A stretch of 16,648 bases of DNA, from the NCBI GenBank assembly GCA_003512875.1, contig DONZ01000210.1, forward strand, positions 1 to 16,648, read 5' to 3'. Position 1 is the stretch's first letter. The number at the start of each line of letters is the position of its first letter. The position numbers and the translations under genes were made by a program. The DNA comes from Desulfovibrio sp. (lineage in GTDB: Bacteria > Desulfobacterota > Desulfovibrionia > Desulfovibrionales > Desulfovibrionaceae). The notes beneath the pieces are model-generated. The model ran no database searches. It saw nothing but the letters and a program-made list of their open reading frames with translations, and was not told the DNA's origin. Below, piece by piece: positions 7,257 to 13,905 of this stretch.

Positions 7257-9173
7257 ATGAAAGAAGAACGTTTTGACTGTATCGTCGTAGGCGCGGGGCA
7301 CGCGGGCTGCGAAGCCGCCATGGCCCTTGCTAAATTGGGACACAAGACCCTGCTTGTTACGGGCAATATCGACAGAATCGGGCATTTGTCCTGCAATCCT
7401 GCCATCGGCGGACTTGCCAAGGGGCATTTGGTCCGTGAAATCGACGCTCTCGGCGGTTCCATGGGACTTTGGGCGGATGAAGCCGGTATCCAGTTCAGAA
7501 TTTTAAACCAAAGTAAAGGTCCCGCCGTACGCTCAAGACGGGCGCAAATGGATAGGGAAGCCTATATAAAAACAGTAAAATCAGCTATTTTCAAAGAAAA
7601 AAACATCACCCTTTGGCAAGATATCGTTGAAGATTTAATTGCGGAAGAAATCCCGGAAAACAACGGGACAACCCATAAAATACAAGGTGTTGTCACCGCT
7701 GTCGGCAAAAAATTCCATGCCCCGCACATTCTTTTGACCACAGGAACATTCCTTTGCGGGCTTATTCATATCGGCTTGGAACATTTGGCAGGAGGCAGGC
7801 TTGGCGACGCGCCTAGCATGCATTTGTCCGAAGCGCTCAGACGCTTGGGCATAGAGCTCGGGCGCCTCAAAACAGGCACAACGCCCAGAATACGCTATGA
7901 TTCCATTGACTTTGACGCGCTGGAAGAACAGCAAGGCGATTTTCCTCCCCCCACGTTCAGTTTCCATGGCGAAGGAGCGAAACTGCCGCAGGTTTCCTGC
8001 TACATCACTTGGACCAACGAAAAAACCCACGACATCATCCGCTCCGGAATGGACAGATCCCCGTTGTTCACAGGCGTTATCGAAGGAACCGGAGCAAGAT
8101 ACTGCCCTTCCGTGGAAGACAAGGTCGCCCGCTTTCCGGAACGTGAGCGCCATCAGGTGTTCATCGAACCGGAAGGGATAAACAGCGAAGAATGTTATCC
8201 CAACGGCATTTCCACAAGCCTGCCCCTTGACATCCAGGAAGGCATGGTCGCCAGCATCACGGGTTTGGAAAATGCAAAAATCGTCCGTCCCGGTTACGCT
8301 ATCGAATACGATTATGCAAATCCCATCCAACTTAAACCCACCCTTGAAACAAAAAAAGTCGAAGGACTATGGTTTGCAGGACAAATCAACGGAACATCAG
8401 GCTATGAAGAAGCCGCCGCCCAAGGCTTATGGGCAGCTTTCAACGTAGCGGCGCGCCTTGAAAACCGCGAACCGTTCCTTTTGCGGCGTGACCAAGCTTA
8501 TTTAGCTGTTTTAATTGACGAACTTGTAACAAAAGGCACGGAAGAACCTTTTAGAATGTTCACTTCCCGCGCGGAATACCGCCTGCTTCTGCGCGAAGAC
8601 AACGCAGACCAAAGGCTCACTCCCATCGGACGCGAACGCGGACTTGTGAGCGATGAACATTTTGCGCTTTTCACCAAAAAACAAAAAATTTTGCAGGAAA
8701 TTTTAACCTTGCTTCAAGAAAATACCATACGGCCTGACGCAAAAACAAAGGCTATCCTCGAGGAAATGAACGAAGCCGCCCCGACAAAAGCCATCACGCT
8801 GGAAGACCTTTGCCGTCGCCCCAATATGCAGCTGAAAGACATTGCGAAATTCTTGCCGGAACTTGCAAAATATTTAACCGCCTATCCGGAAATCTGCGAA
8901 ACAGCGGAAATCATCACCAAATATTCAGGCTACTTGTCACGACAGGAAGAAATAGTCCAAAAAACAGCCAATCAGGAAAAAATACTCCTGCCAAAGGATT
9001 TGAACTATACGGACATGCCGGGGCTTTCCCGTGAAATCCAAGAAAAACTCAACCGGGTGAAACCGCTCAATTTGGGGCAAGCCGCCAGAATTTCAGGAGT
9101 GACGCCCGCCGCGCTTTCCTGCATTGAAATCGCCCTCAAGAAAAAGGCGATGGAAGAGGAAAAAATAAATTAA
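7257..9173 (+). CDS. mnmG: tRNA uridine-5-carboxymethylaminomethyl modification enzyme MnmG (GidA)
   Basis: MnmG, with MnmE, builds (c)mnm5 at wobble U34 of tRNAs reading two-codon boxes. It uses FAD, NADH, methylene-tetrahydrofolate and glycine or ammonium. The 638-residue product is of normal length. It starts with the FAD Rossmann motif [12 protein letters not shown] (G12-G17). [24 protein letters not shown] and [13 protein letters not shown] follow, then the second FAD signature [19 protein letters not shown], the [17 protein letters not shown] motif and a C-terminal helical MnmE/tRNA-binding domain. The start ATG has only a weak ribosome binding site (CGGA). It diverges from the waaA operon. 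No hairpin terminator separates it from the tRNA-Asp genes, so some read-through into them is plausible. mnmE is not in the window. Confidence 0.98.
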   Translation: MKEERFDCIVVGAGHAGCEAAMALAKLGHKTLLVTGNIDRIGHLSCNPAIGGLAKGHLVREIDALGGSMGLWADEAGIQFRILNQSKGPAVRSRRAQMDREAYIKTVKSAIFKEKNITLWQDIVEDLIAEEIPENNGTTHKIQGVVTAVGKKFHAPHILLTTGTFLCGLIHIGLEHLAGGRLGDAPSMHLSEALRRLGIELGRLKTGTTPRIRYDSIDFDALEEQQGDFPPPTFSFHGEGAKLPQVSCYITWTNEKTHDIIRSGMDRSPLFTGVIEGTGARYCPSVEDKVARFPERERHQVFIEPEGINSEECYPNGISTSLPLDIQEGMVASITGLENAKIVRPGYAIEYDYANPIQLKPTLETKKVEGLWFAGQINGTSGYEEAAAQGLWAAFNVAARLENREPFLLRRDQAYLAVLIDELVTKGTEEPFRMFTSRAEYRLLLREDNADQRLTPIGRERGLVSDEHFALFTKKQKILQEILTLLQENTIRPDAKTKAILEEMNEAAPTKAITLEDLCRRPNMQLKDIAKFLPELAKYLTAYPEICETAEIITKYSGYLSRQEEIVQKTANQEKILLPKDLNYTDMPGLSREIQEKLNRVKPLNLGQAARISGVTPAALSCIEIALKKKAMEEEKIN

Positions 9174-9192
9174 AAAACAGCATTTTTTTTTA

Positions 9193-9219
9193 TTGACAAA
9201 CTTTCAACTTCCATATACA
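9193..9219 (+). promoter_or_regulatory. promoter of the tRNA-Asp pair
   Basis: A perfect TTGACA (9193-9198) is followed by TATACA (9214-9219) after 15 bases, or by TACATA (9216-9221) after 17 bases. Transcription would begin near 9226, leaving a leader of about 25 nt before the first tRNA. Confidence 0.6.
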
Positions 9220-9231
9220 TATTTCTTTCTG

Positions 9232-9246
9232 GTGGCTTTCAGCCAC
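9232..9246 (+). repeat. leader hairpin just upstream of the first tRNA-Asp
   Basis: GTGGCT (9232-9237) and AGCCAC (9241-9246) form a 6-bp stem closed by a TTC loop, ending four bases before the mature 5' end of the tRNA. It is not followed by a T-run, so it is not a terminator. It could shape the RNase P substrate. Confidence 0.5.
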
Positions 9247-9250
9247 TTGC

Positions 9251-9327
<77 letters not shown>

Positions 9328-9382
9328 CTAAAAAAATAATGCTTTGCATTTTTATATATTGAAATACGTTTCAAAACATTAC

Positions 9383-9459
<77 letters not shown>

Positions 9460-9489
9460 TTTTTTTTCATACTCCCCCAGTATGATATG

Positions 9490-9520
9490 AGGTCAATCAT
9501 AAGATTGACCTTTTCTTTTA
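9490..9520 (+). terminator. intrinsic terminator of the tRNA-Asp (and possibly mnmG) transcript
   Basis: AGGTCAATC (9490-9498) and GATTGACCT (9503-9511) form a perfect 9-bp stem with an ATAA loop, followed by TTTCTTTTA. A second hairpin, CATACT-CCCCC-AGTATG (9468-9484), sits just before it. Confidence 0.88.
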
Positions 9521-9877
9521 TACAATTAACCACAAAATTATTTTTTTCATTCCCGCAGCTTCATGATAATAATGCAATGACGCTAACCATGGGAAAATGC
9601 CACGCAGATAAAAAACTCTCTCCCTACCCTGCTCTCAAAACTTTTCATAATAATTTTCCTGCAATATTTTGGAAATGCTCCAAACACGTTTTGGCAATAC
9701 CCAAAATTACACAAGAGCAAAACCGTTATGGACAAAACCTATAAAGTTTTTTCGTATAGGGGAAAGGGGAATAATTCCCCAAAAAAGAAGAAAAAAAACG
9801 ATAATACGATAATGATAACAAAACGATATGAAAATCATACGGAATTGTTATTTTACAAAATATACTATATGATTTTT
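9521..9877. other. AT-rich gap without a convincing gene, with several hairpins
   Basis: I see no ORF with a good start and coding character here. The stretch contains CCTATA/TATAGG (9738-9760), then GGGGAAT/ATTCCCC around a single A (9766-9780). A purine-rich run follows (9781-9798), then two copies of ACGATAAT (about 9798-9814) and AAAATCATA/TATGATTTT as an inverted repeat (9831-9839 and 9868-9876). It is bounded by a plus-strand terminator on the left and a bidirectional terminator on the right. The right one would have no plus-strand client unless an RNA is made from this gap. Confidence 0.5.
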
Positions 9878-9919
9878 CTATAAAAAAGGGCAGGAAAATT
9901 TTCCTGCTCTTTTTTATAG
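9878..9919. terminator. bidirectional intrinsic terminator, 42-nt palindrome
   Basis: The 42 bases are self-complementary throughout, apart from one G-U pair (9889 with 9908). The GC-bearing core GGGCAGG/CCTGCTC is flanked by A-runs on the left and T-runs on the right, so a hairpin plus U-tract forms in either direction. On the minus strand it lies 20 bp after the Dabb gene stop and is surely its terminator. On the plus strand it would stop anything transcribed from the preceding gap. Confidence 0.88.
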
Positions 9920-9938
9920 TTTTTTACTTTTGCAAATT

Positions 9939-10247
9939 TTATACAATATAATCGATGGCTTGCCTTGAACTTGCATATTGTTTCAATTCACCGGCAAATT
10001 CCACATGGACGGGGTGCGCCGCATATTCCGCCAAAGCCTGCTCGTCCTTATGGGTGCTGTGGAGCAGCAGCTGCATTTCCTGCGTTGTCGTCTTCGCAAA
10101 CTGCGCCGTCATTTCCAGGGAAAGCAATACGTCGATTTTTCCCGCCATTTTTTCCATGCCAAGCTTAACCAAGTAATCAGCGGCTTCCTTTGCCGATTTG
10201 CCGTTGACGCCGTCTTTGAGCGTCCACCAAACCACATGATGTATCAT
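9939..10247 (-). CDS. Dabb-family (stress-responsive A/B barrel) small protein
   Basis: This 102-residue protein starts MIHHVVWWTLK and has the ferredoxin-like Dabb layout: a first strand with the early His pair, a helix (SAKEAADYLVKLG), then LLLHSTHKDEQALAEYAAHPVHVEF, and the closing SSRQAIDYIV. The HPxH and R-x-x-DY signatures are typical of Dabb (PF07876, from memory). Members form dimers; known functions range from stress proteins to polyketide cyclases, so no reaction can be assigned. I chose ATG 10247 because GAGGTGG stands six bases upstream. Longer in-frame extensions run back into the promoter region and the divergent gene. It is a single-gene transcript with its own promoter and terminator. 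Confidence 0.87.
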   Translation of the reverse strand: MIHHVVWWTLKDGVNGKSAKEAADYLVKLGMEKMAGKIDVLLSLEMTAQFAKTTTQEMQLLLHSTHKDEQALAEYAAHPVHVEFAGELKQYASSRQAIDYIV

Positions 10248-10269
10248 ATTCCACCTCGCGTTTTTTTTT

Positions 10270-10298
10270 ATCATACCCTTGCTTTTTGACTTTGACAA
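10270..10298 (-). promoter_or_regulatory. promoter of the Dabb gene
   Basis: On the minus strand TTGTCA (10298-10293) and TATGAT (10275-10270) are separated by exactly 17 bases. Each box differs from consensus at one position. It is back-to-back with the plus-strand promoter and shares its -35 bases. Confidence 0.65.
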
Positions 10299-10319
10299 GT
10301 CAAGATAAAGCCGTATAAT
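10292..10319 (+). promoter_or_regulatory. consensus sigma-70 promoter of the 84-aa gene-cysK-GNAT operon
   Basis: TTGACA (10292-10297), a 16-base spacer and TATAAT (10314-10319) match consensus at every box position. Transcription would start near 10326, which excludes the ATG at 10320 as start of the first gene and supports ATG 10344. The -35 lies in a near-palindrome, TTGAC-AA-GTCAA (10292-10303). Confidence 0.8.
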
Positions 10320-10343
10320 ATGAAAAAAACAGGAAATACTATT

Positions 10344-10598
10344 ATGCAAAACCCCATGAAACCGAACGCCCGGGTCGCTCAGCGCATTGAAGAACTTTTG
10401 CGTGAGCAGCTGGAAGAACTTGGCGTCAATATAAAAAGACTCACCCCTGATGAAATTTCCGCCAATATGAAATGCCACATCGGACCTGACAACAGCTTAA
10501 GTTATTTTTGGAAAAACCGAGCCATACTTGACGTTGTTCCGGAAACGACAGAAAACGGCACGAATTGGCGCATGTTCACAAAAGAAGATACCATATGA
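10344..10598 (+). CDS. uncharacterised 84-aa protein upstream of cysK
   Basis: I do not recognise this protein. From ATG 10344 (AGGAAA eight bases upstream) it has 84 residues. Residues 8-30 are a charged amphipathic helix (ARVAQRIEELLREQLEELG), followed by IKRLTPDEISANMKCHIG with a single Cys, an aromatic SLSYFWKNRAILDVVPE and a polar tail. It has no signal peptide or membrane segment, so it is probably cytosolic. An ATG at 10320 in frame would add eight residues but lies upstream of the predicted transcript start. It is 27 bp before cysK and shares its promoter, so a role near cysteine synthesis is possible but purely contextual. The helix followed by a compact region could be a small regulator or partner protein. 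Confidence 0.72.
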   Translation: MQNPMKPNARVAQRIEELLREQLEELGVNIKRLTPDEISANMKCHIGPDNSLSYFWKNRAILDVVPETTENGTNWRMFTKEDTI

Positions 10599-10625
10599 AA
10601 ATCATAATCAAATAAAGAGGCTGTT

Positions 10626-11549
10626 ATGGATATGTTAACAAGCATCGGCAATACGCCCCTCATTCATTTAAAAAATCTCTCCAAAGAAGCGGGAGCGAAT
10701 ATTTACGTAAAAGCGGAAATGCGTAATCCGGGAGGTTCAATCAAAGACAGAGCGTCCCTCGCCTATGTCAAGGACGCGCTCGCCACAGGAAAACTTACCC
10801 AAGACGGAACAGTGATTGAAGCGACAAGCGGCAATTTAGGCATAGGGCTTGCCGTTGTCTGTGCGGAACTTGGCATAAGGCTCATTGTCTGCATGCCGGA
10901 ATCGGCAAGCATTGAACGCCGCAAACTTATGCAGGGCTTGGGCGCTGAAATTATTTTAACGCCCGCGAATAAGGGCATGAGCGGGGCTCAGGAAAAAGCG
11001 GAAGAACTCTATAATAACAGCAAAAACGCTTTTCGTCCCAATCAATTCAGCAACCCCATAGGTCCGAAAGCCCATTATGAAAGCACAGGACCGGAAATCC
11101 GCGCCCAAGCCATGCAAGAAAAAATAAGCATTGACGCATTTGTGGCAGGAGCGGGTTCCGGAGCTACGTTTATGGGTGTCGGCAAATATTTAAAAGAATA
11201 CTATCCGCTTATTTTCTTAGGCATCATCGAGCCGGAAGAATCCGCCGTTTTATCGGGAAAACCGGCTGCCCCCCATGGCATTCAAGGCATAGGCGCAGGC
11301 TTTGTTCCTGATATTGTTGACAAAAGCCTTATTACTGAAATTTTGACGGTGAACACACGAACAGCCAAGGAAACAGCGCGCAAAGCCCTTAAAACGGATG
11401 CTTTGAACGGAGGAATTTCCACGGGCGCGAATATTGCGGCAGCCCTTGAACTTGCCAAACGCAAGGAATTTCAAGGCAAGAACATCGTCACTATTGCCTG
11501 CGACACGGGCGAACGCTACATGTCCACGGATTTGTTCATACAGGAATAA
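10626..11549 (+). CDS. cysK: cysteine synthase (O-acetylserine sulfhydrylase), PLP-dependent
   Basis: The 307-residue protein is a fold-type II PLP enzyme that makes cysteine from O-acetylserine and sulfide. The PLP lysine is K40 in NPGGSIKDR. The substrate loop is TSGNLGI (67-73), GIQGIGAGFVP (218-228) is CysK-type, and the pyridine-N serine is S265 in GGISTGA. The phosphate loop reads GSGAT (177-181) where most relatives have GTGGT, a conservative change. The NPGGS form of the lysine motif also occurs in CysM and cystathionine beta-synthase, so substrate (O-acetylserine, O-phosphoserine or thiosulfate) is less certain than the family. GAGG stands before the ATG. It is second in an operon with the 84-aa gene and a GNAT gene. 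No cysE is in the window. Confidence 0.93.
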   Translation: MDMLTSIGNTPLIHLKNLSKEAGANIYVKAEMRNPGGSIKDRASLAYVKDALATGKLTQDGTVIEATSGNLGIGLAVVCAELGIRLIVCMPESASIERRKLMQGLGAEIILTPANKGMSGAQEKAEELYNNSKNAFRPNQFSNPIGPKAHYESTGPEIRAQAMQEKISIDAFVAGAGSGATFMGVGKYLKEYYPLIFLGIIEPEESAVLSGKPAAPHGIQGIGAGFVPDIVDKSLITEILTVNTRTAKETARKALKTDALNGGISTGANIAAALELAKRKEFQGKNIVTIACDTGERYMSTDLFIQE

Positions 11550-11556
11550 AAAAAAC

Positions 11557-12204
11557 ATGCTTATAACGATACGCCGTGAAGCAGAACAAGATTATTTTGC
11601 CGCAGAAAACTGCTGCCGCAACGCTTTTTGGAATGTTTACACACAAGGCTGTTATGAGCATTTCCTCATCCATTCCATGCGCACGCACAAGGATTTTATT
11701 CCCGAATTGAGCTTTGTCCTTGAATACGGCAAGGAAATCATCGGCGGTATTTTTTATACCCGTTCAAACATTATCCGCTCCGACTCACCTCCCGTTCCGG
11801 CAATAACGTTCGCCCCTGTTTTTATCGAACCGAAATTCCAAAGACAAGGCTTCGGCAAAAAATTAATTCTGCACAGCATTCAAAAAGCACGGCAATTGGG
11901 ATACTCCGCAATTCTTATTTTGGGCTGTCCGAAAGAATATGCGCCCTACGGTTTTTGCGGCGCAAAAAAATACCGGATTTCCATGCCGGACGGGCTTTAT
12001 TATCAAAGCCTGCTTGCACTTCCCCTGCAAGAAAACGCGCTGTCCGATGTTGCCGGATATGTGCAATTTTCCAATGTATTTGAAATAAATAATCAAAATG
12101 CGGAGATTTTTGATAACAACTTTCCGTCTAAAGAAAAGCGCATTCTGCCCTCACAAAAGGAATTTGAAAAAGCCTGCTCTTTACCTGACAATGCTGAATA
12201 CTGA
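11557..12204 (+). CDS. GNAT-family N-acetyltransferase
   Basis: The 215-residue protein has an N-terminal GNAT fold. Its acetyl-CoA pyrophosphate loop is QRQGFGKKL at 95-103, preceded by the strand PAITFAPVFIEPKF and followed by SIQKARQLGYSAILILG. The motif CPKEYAPYGFCGAKKY resembles the YhbS-like group (LGDPxYYxxFGF). About 60 residues after the domain have no recognised motif. The acceptor is unknown. The frame stays open upstream into cysK, but ATG 11557, seven bases after the cysK stop with AGGA upstream, fits best. Being third behind cysK invites the idea of serine or cysteine acetylation, but serine O-acetyltransferases (CysE) belong to the left-handed beta-helix class, so this is not a cysE. 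It converges on trmFO with 9 bp between the stops. Confidence 0.88.
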   Translation: MLITIRREAEQDYFAAENCCRNAFWNVYTQGCYEHFLIHSMRTHKDFIPELSFVLEYGKEIIGGIFYTRSNIIRSDSPPVPAITFAPVFIEPKFQRQGFGKKLILHSIQKARQLGYSAILILGCPKEYAPYGFCGAKKYRISMPDGLYYQSLLALPLQENALSDVAGYVQFSNVFEINNQNAEIFDNNFPSKEKRILPSQKEFEKACSLPDNAEY

Positions 12205-12217
12205 CAGCAGTTTTCAG
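12194..12217. repeat. hairpin spanning both stop codons of converging genes
   Basis: CTGAA-T-ACTG (12194-12203) pairs with CAGT-T-TTCAG (12208-12217) with one T-T mismatch and an ACAG loop. It covers the TGA of the GNAT gene and of trmFO. No T-run follows on either strand, so its value as a terminator is doubtful. Confidence 0.4.
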
Positions 12218-13710
12218 TTATCCCAAAAATGCCGTTTCCATTCCGCAAAATCCCGTTTGGCACGCTCCGCCATGAGGGTTTTCCTATTGGCTTTTTTAGT
12301 TTTTTCCTCTAAATCGGGCATAAGTCCGAAATGAATATTCGAGGGCTGGAACTGTTTCATTTGCGCATTTTTCAAATGGTTCATCAATGCCCCTAACGCC
12401 GTTGTCAAAGGCAAATCTTCAAGCTCTTTTCCAAGCAGGCGGCTGGCGAGCTTTATTCCCGCCCATAACCCGCAGGCGGCTGATTCCACATACCCCTCGA
12501 CACCTGTGATCTGCCCTGCCAGAAGAATATGTTCATGCCCCTTTATGGCTAAATTTCCGTCCAAGCATTTGGGTGCATTGACATACGTATTCCTGTGCAC
12601 GGAGCCGTAACGCAAAAATTCCGCATTCTCAAGTCCCGGAACCAAGCGAAAAACACTGTCCTGCGCCTTATAGGTCATTTTGGTTTGGCAGCCTACCAAA
12701 TTAAACGCGTCAGCACTGGCATTTTCCGCCCGCAGCTGCAAAAGGGCGTAAGGGCGCCTGCCGGTTCTCGGATCTGTAAAGCCAACAGGCTTCAGAGAAC
12801 CGAATGTCAGCGTTTTTTCCCCGCGTTCCGCAAGGGCTTCAATGGGCATGCACCCTTCAAAATGCACTTCTTTTTCAAAATTGCGGGAAGGCACCTTTTC
12901 CGCATCAAGCAAAGCCTGATAAAATGCCTCATACTCGAATTTATGCATGGGGCAGTTTAAATAATCACCGTTGTTTTCTTCCTGCATTTCTTGCTGTCCG
13001 CCCTTTTCCGCGGCCTGCTTCTGTTTAAATTCCAGCATTTCCGCCTGCATTTTTTCACGCCATTCTTTTGACAATTCCGCACTCCGCGCAACTTCGTCAT
13101 TATAAGGCGGCGGTGCGACATTATCATAACGGGAACCGCGGAAAATACTATCCGTATTCAAAGATTCGGCAGAAACAATCGGCGCAATGGCATCATAAAA
13201 ATAACAATATTCACTGCCCACGGCAGCGGACAAAGACTGAGCCAAACTTTCGGACGTGAGCGGTCCCGTCGCCAAAACCACATATTCCGCCCCGTATTCC
13301 GCTTTCAAGGCTTCAATTTCTTCCAAATTCCGCACGCTTTTGCGGATAAGCCGTATATTGGGAGTTTCTTCGACTTTTTCTGTCAGAGCCTTTGCAAATT
13401 CTTCCCTGTTCACGGCAAGGGCTTTTCCCGCCGGTACGCTGTGGGCATAGGCAGCAGCCATAACATGGCTGCCGAGTTCGTGCATTTCCGCCTGAAGCAG
13501 GCCGATACCCGAACTTTGCGGACCTTCATCGCGCATGGAACGGAAAGAGTTGGAACAAACCAATTCTCCCAAATATCCGCTCACATGGGCGGGAGAAAAC
13601 TGTATCGGTTTCTGTTCAAACAAAAAAACGGTGATTCCATGTTTCGCCAAATACAAAGCACATTCACAGCCTGCCAAGCCTCCGCCGACCACAAGTACGG
13701 TTTTCGCCAT
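12214..13710 (-). CDS. trmFO: folate/FAD-dependent tRNA m5U54 methyltransferase TrmFO, with internal insertion
   Basis: TrmFO methylates U54 in the T-loop of tRNAs with methylene-tetrahydrofolate and FADH2. The sequence has the FAD motif VVGGGLAGCE (7-16), ELVCSNSFRS with C52, VPAGKALAVNRE, YDAIAPIV, GDYLNCPM with C253, GCQTKMTYKAQ and the C-terminal FAD signature AGQITGVEGYVESAACGLWAG. C52 and C253 correspond to the two catalytic cysteines known in B. subtilis TrmFO (C53, C226). The protein has 498 residues against about 435-450 usual. The surplus is a block of some 50 residues between SRYD (193-196) and GDYLNCPM, rich in Glu, Gln and Lys and probably a helix or coiled coil. AAGGAT precedes the ATG. 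It diverges from the EF-G-like gene. Confidence 0.97.
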   Translation of the reverse strand: MAKTVLVVGGGLAGCECALYLAKHGITVFLFEQKPIQFSPAHVSGYLGELVCSNSFRSMRDEGPQSSGIGLLQAEMHELGSHVMAAAYAHSVPAGKALAVNREEFAKALTEKVEETPNIRLIRKSVRNLEEIEALKAEYGAEYVVLATGPLTSESLAQSLSAAVGSEYCYFYDAIAPIVSAESLNTDSIFRGSRYDNVAPPPYNDEVARSAELSKEWREKMQAEMLEFKQKQAAEKGGQQEMQEENNGDYLNCPMHKFEYEAFYQALLDAEKVPSRNFEKEVHFEGCMPIEALAERGEKTLTFGSLKPVGFTDPRTGRRPYALLQLRAENASADAFNLVGCQTKMTYKAQDSVFRLVPGLENAEFLRYGSVHRNTYVNAPKCLDGNLAIKGHEHILLAGQITGVEGYVESAACGLWAGIKLASRLLGKELEDLPLTTALGALMNHLKNAQMKQFQPSNIHFGLMPDLEEKTKKANRKTLMAERAKRDFAEWKRHFWDN

Positions 13711-13749
13711 AACTATCCTTTTTCACATGATTTCTTTTGTCATATTTTC

Positions 13750-13777
13750 ATTATAAGGCGCACAAAACCGCGGGCAA
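13750..13777 (-). promoter_or_regulatory. promoter of trmFO
   Basis: On the minus strand a perfect TATAAT (13755-13750) follows TTGCCC (13777-13772) after 16 bases. TTGACT further upstream would need a 21-base spacer. The leader would be about 35 nt. Confidence 0.55.
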
Positions 13778-13807
13778 GTCAAGTTTTTTTTCTCAATGCT
13801 TGACAAA

Positions 13808-13836
13808 TTGGTTGCAAACACAGTAAAACGTATACT
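13808..13836 (+). promoter_or_regulatory. promoter of the EF-G-like gene
   Basis: TTGGTT (13808-13813), 17 bases and TATACT (13831-13836) form a plausible sigma-70 site. A perfect TTGACA at 13800-13805 has no good -10 at the right distance. Transcription would start near 13843, giving a leader of about 60 nt. Confidence 0.5.
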
Positions 13837-13839
13837 AGA

Positions 13840-13881
13840 TAGAAAATTATTTCCGCATGGAAAGAATGCATATATTTTCTA
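13840..13881 (+). repeat. nested inverted repeats in the leader of the EF-G-like gene
   Basis: TAGAAAAT (13840-13847) pairs with ATTTTCTA (13874-13881). Inside it TTTCC (13850-13854) and GGAAA (13859-13863) pair around a GCAT loop. The structure ends about 12 bases before the ribosome binding site, so it could influence translation or mRNA stability. Confidence 0.4.
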
Positions 13882-13905
13882 TTAATTTCAAGTTAGGAGA
13901 GCAGT

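Noticed and set aside
9583..9648. 21-codon minus-strand frame (MKSFESRVGREFF...) with AGGA upstream
   Set aside because: Too short, no promoter seen, and no feature beyond a chance ribosome binding site; in an AT-rich gap this is expected by chance.
9487..9744. Plus-strand frame of 85 codons after the tRNA genes
   Set aside because: Its ATG lies just before and its first codons run through the terminator stem. It has no ribosome binding site and the protein looks random, without a domain or hydrophobic pattern that makes sense.
9766..9780. GGGGAAT/ATTCCCC hairpin as a terminator
   Set aside because: It is followed by A-rich DNA on the plus strand and by TTTCCCC on the minus strand, so there is no adequate U-run in either direction.
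11434..12204. Longer start for the GNAT gene inside cysK
   Set aside because: The upstream part overlaps the cysK end in another frame with low-quality composition. ATG 11557 has a ribosome binding site and begins the GNAT fold directly.
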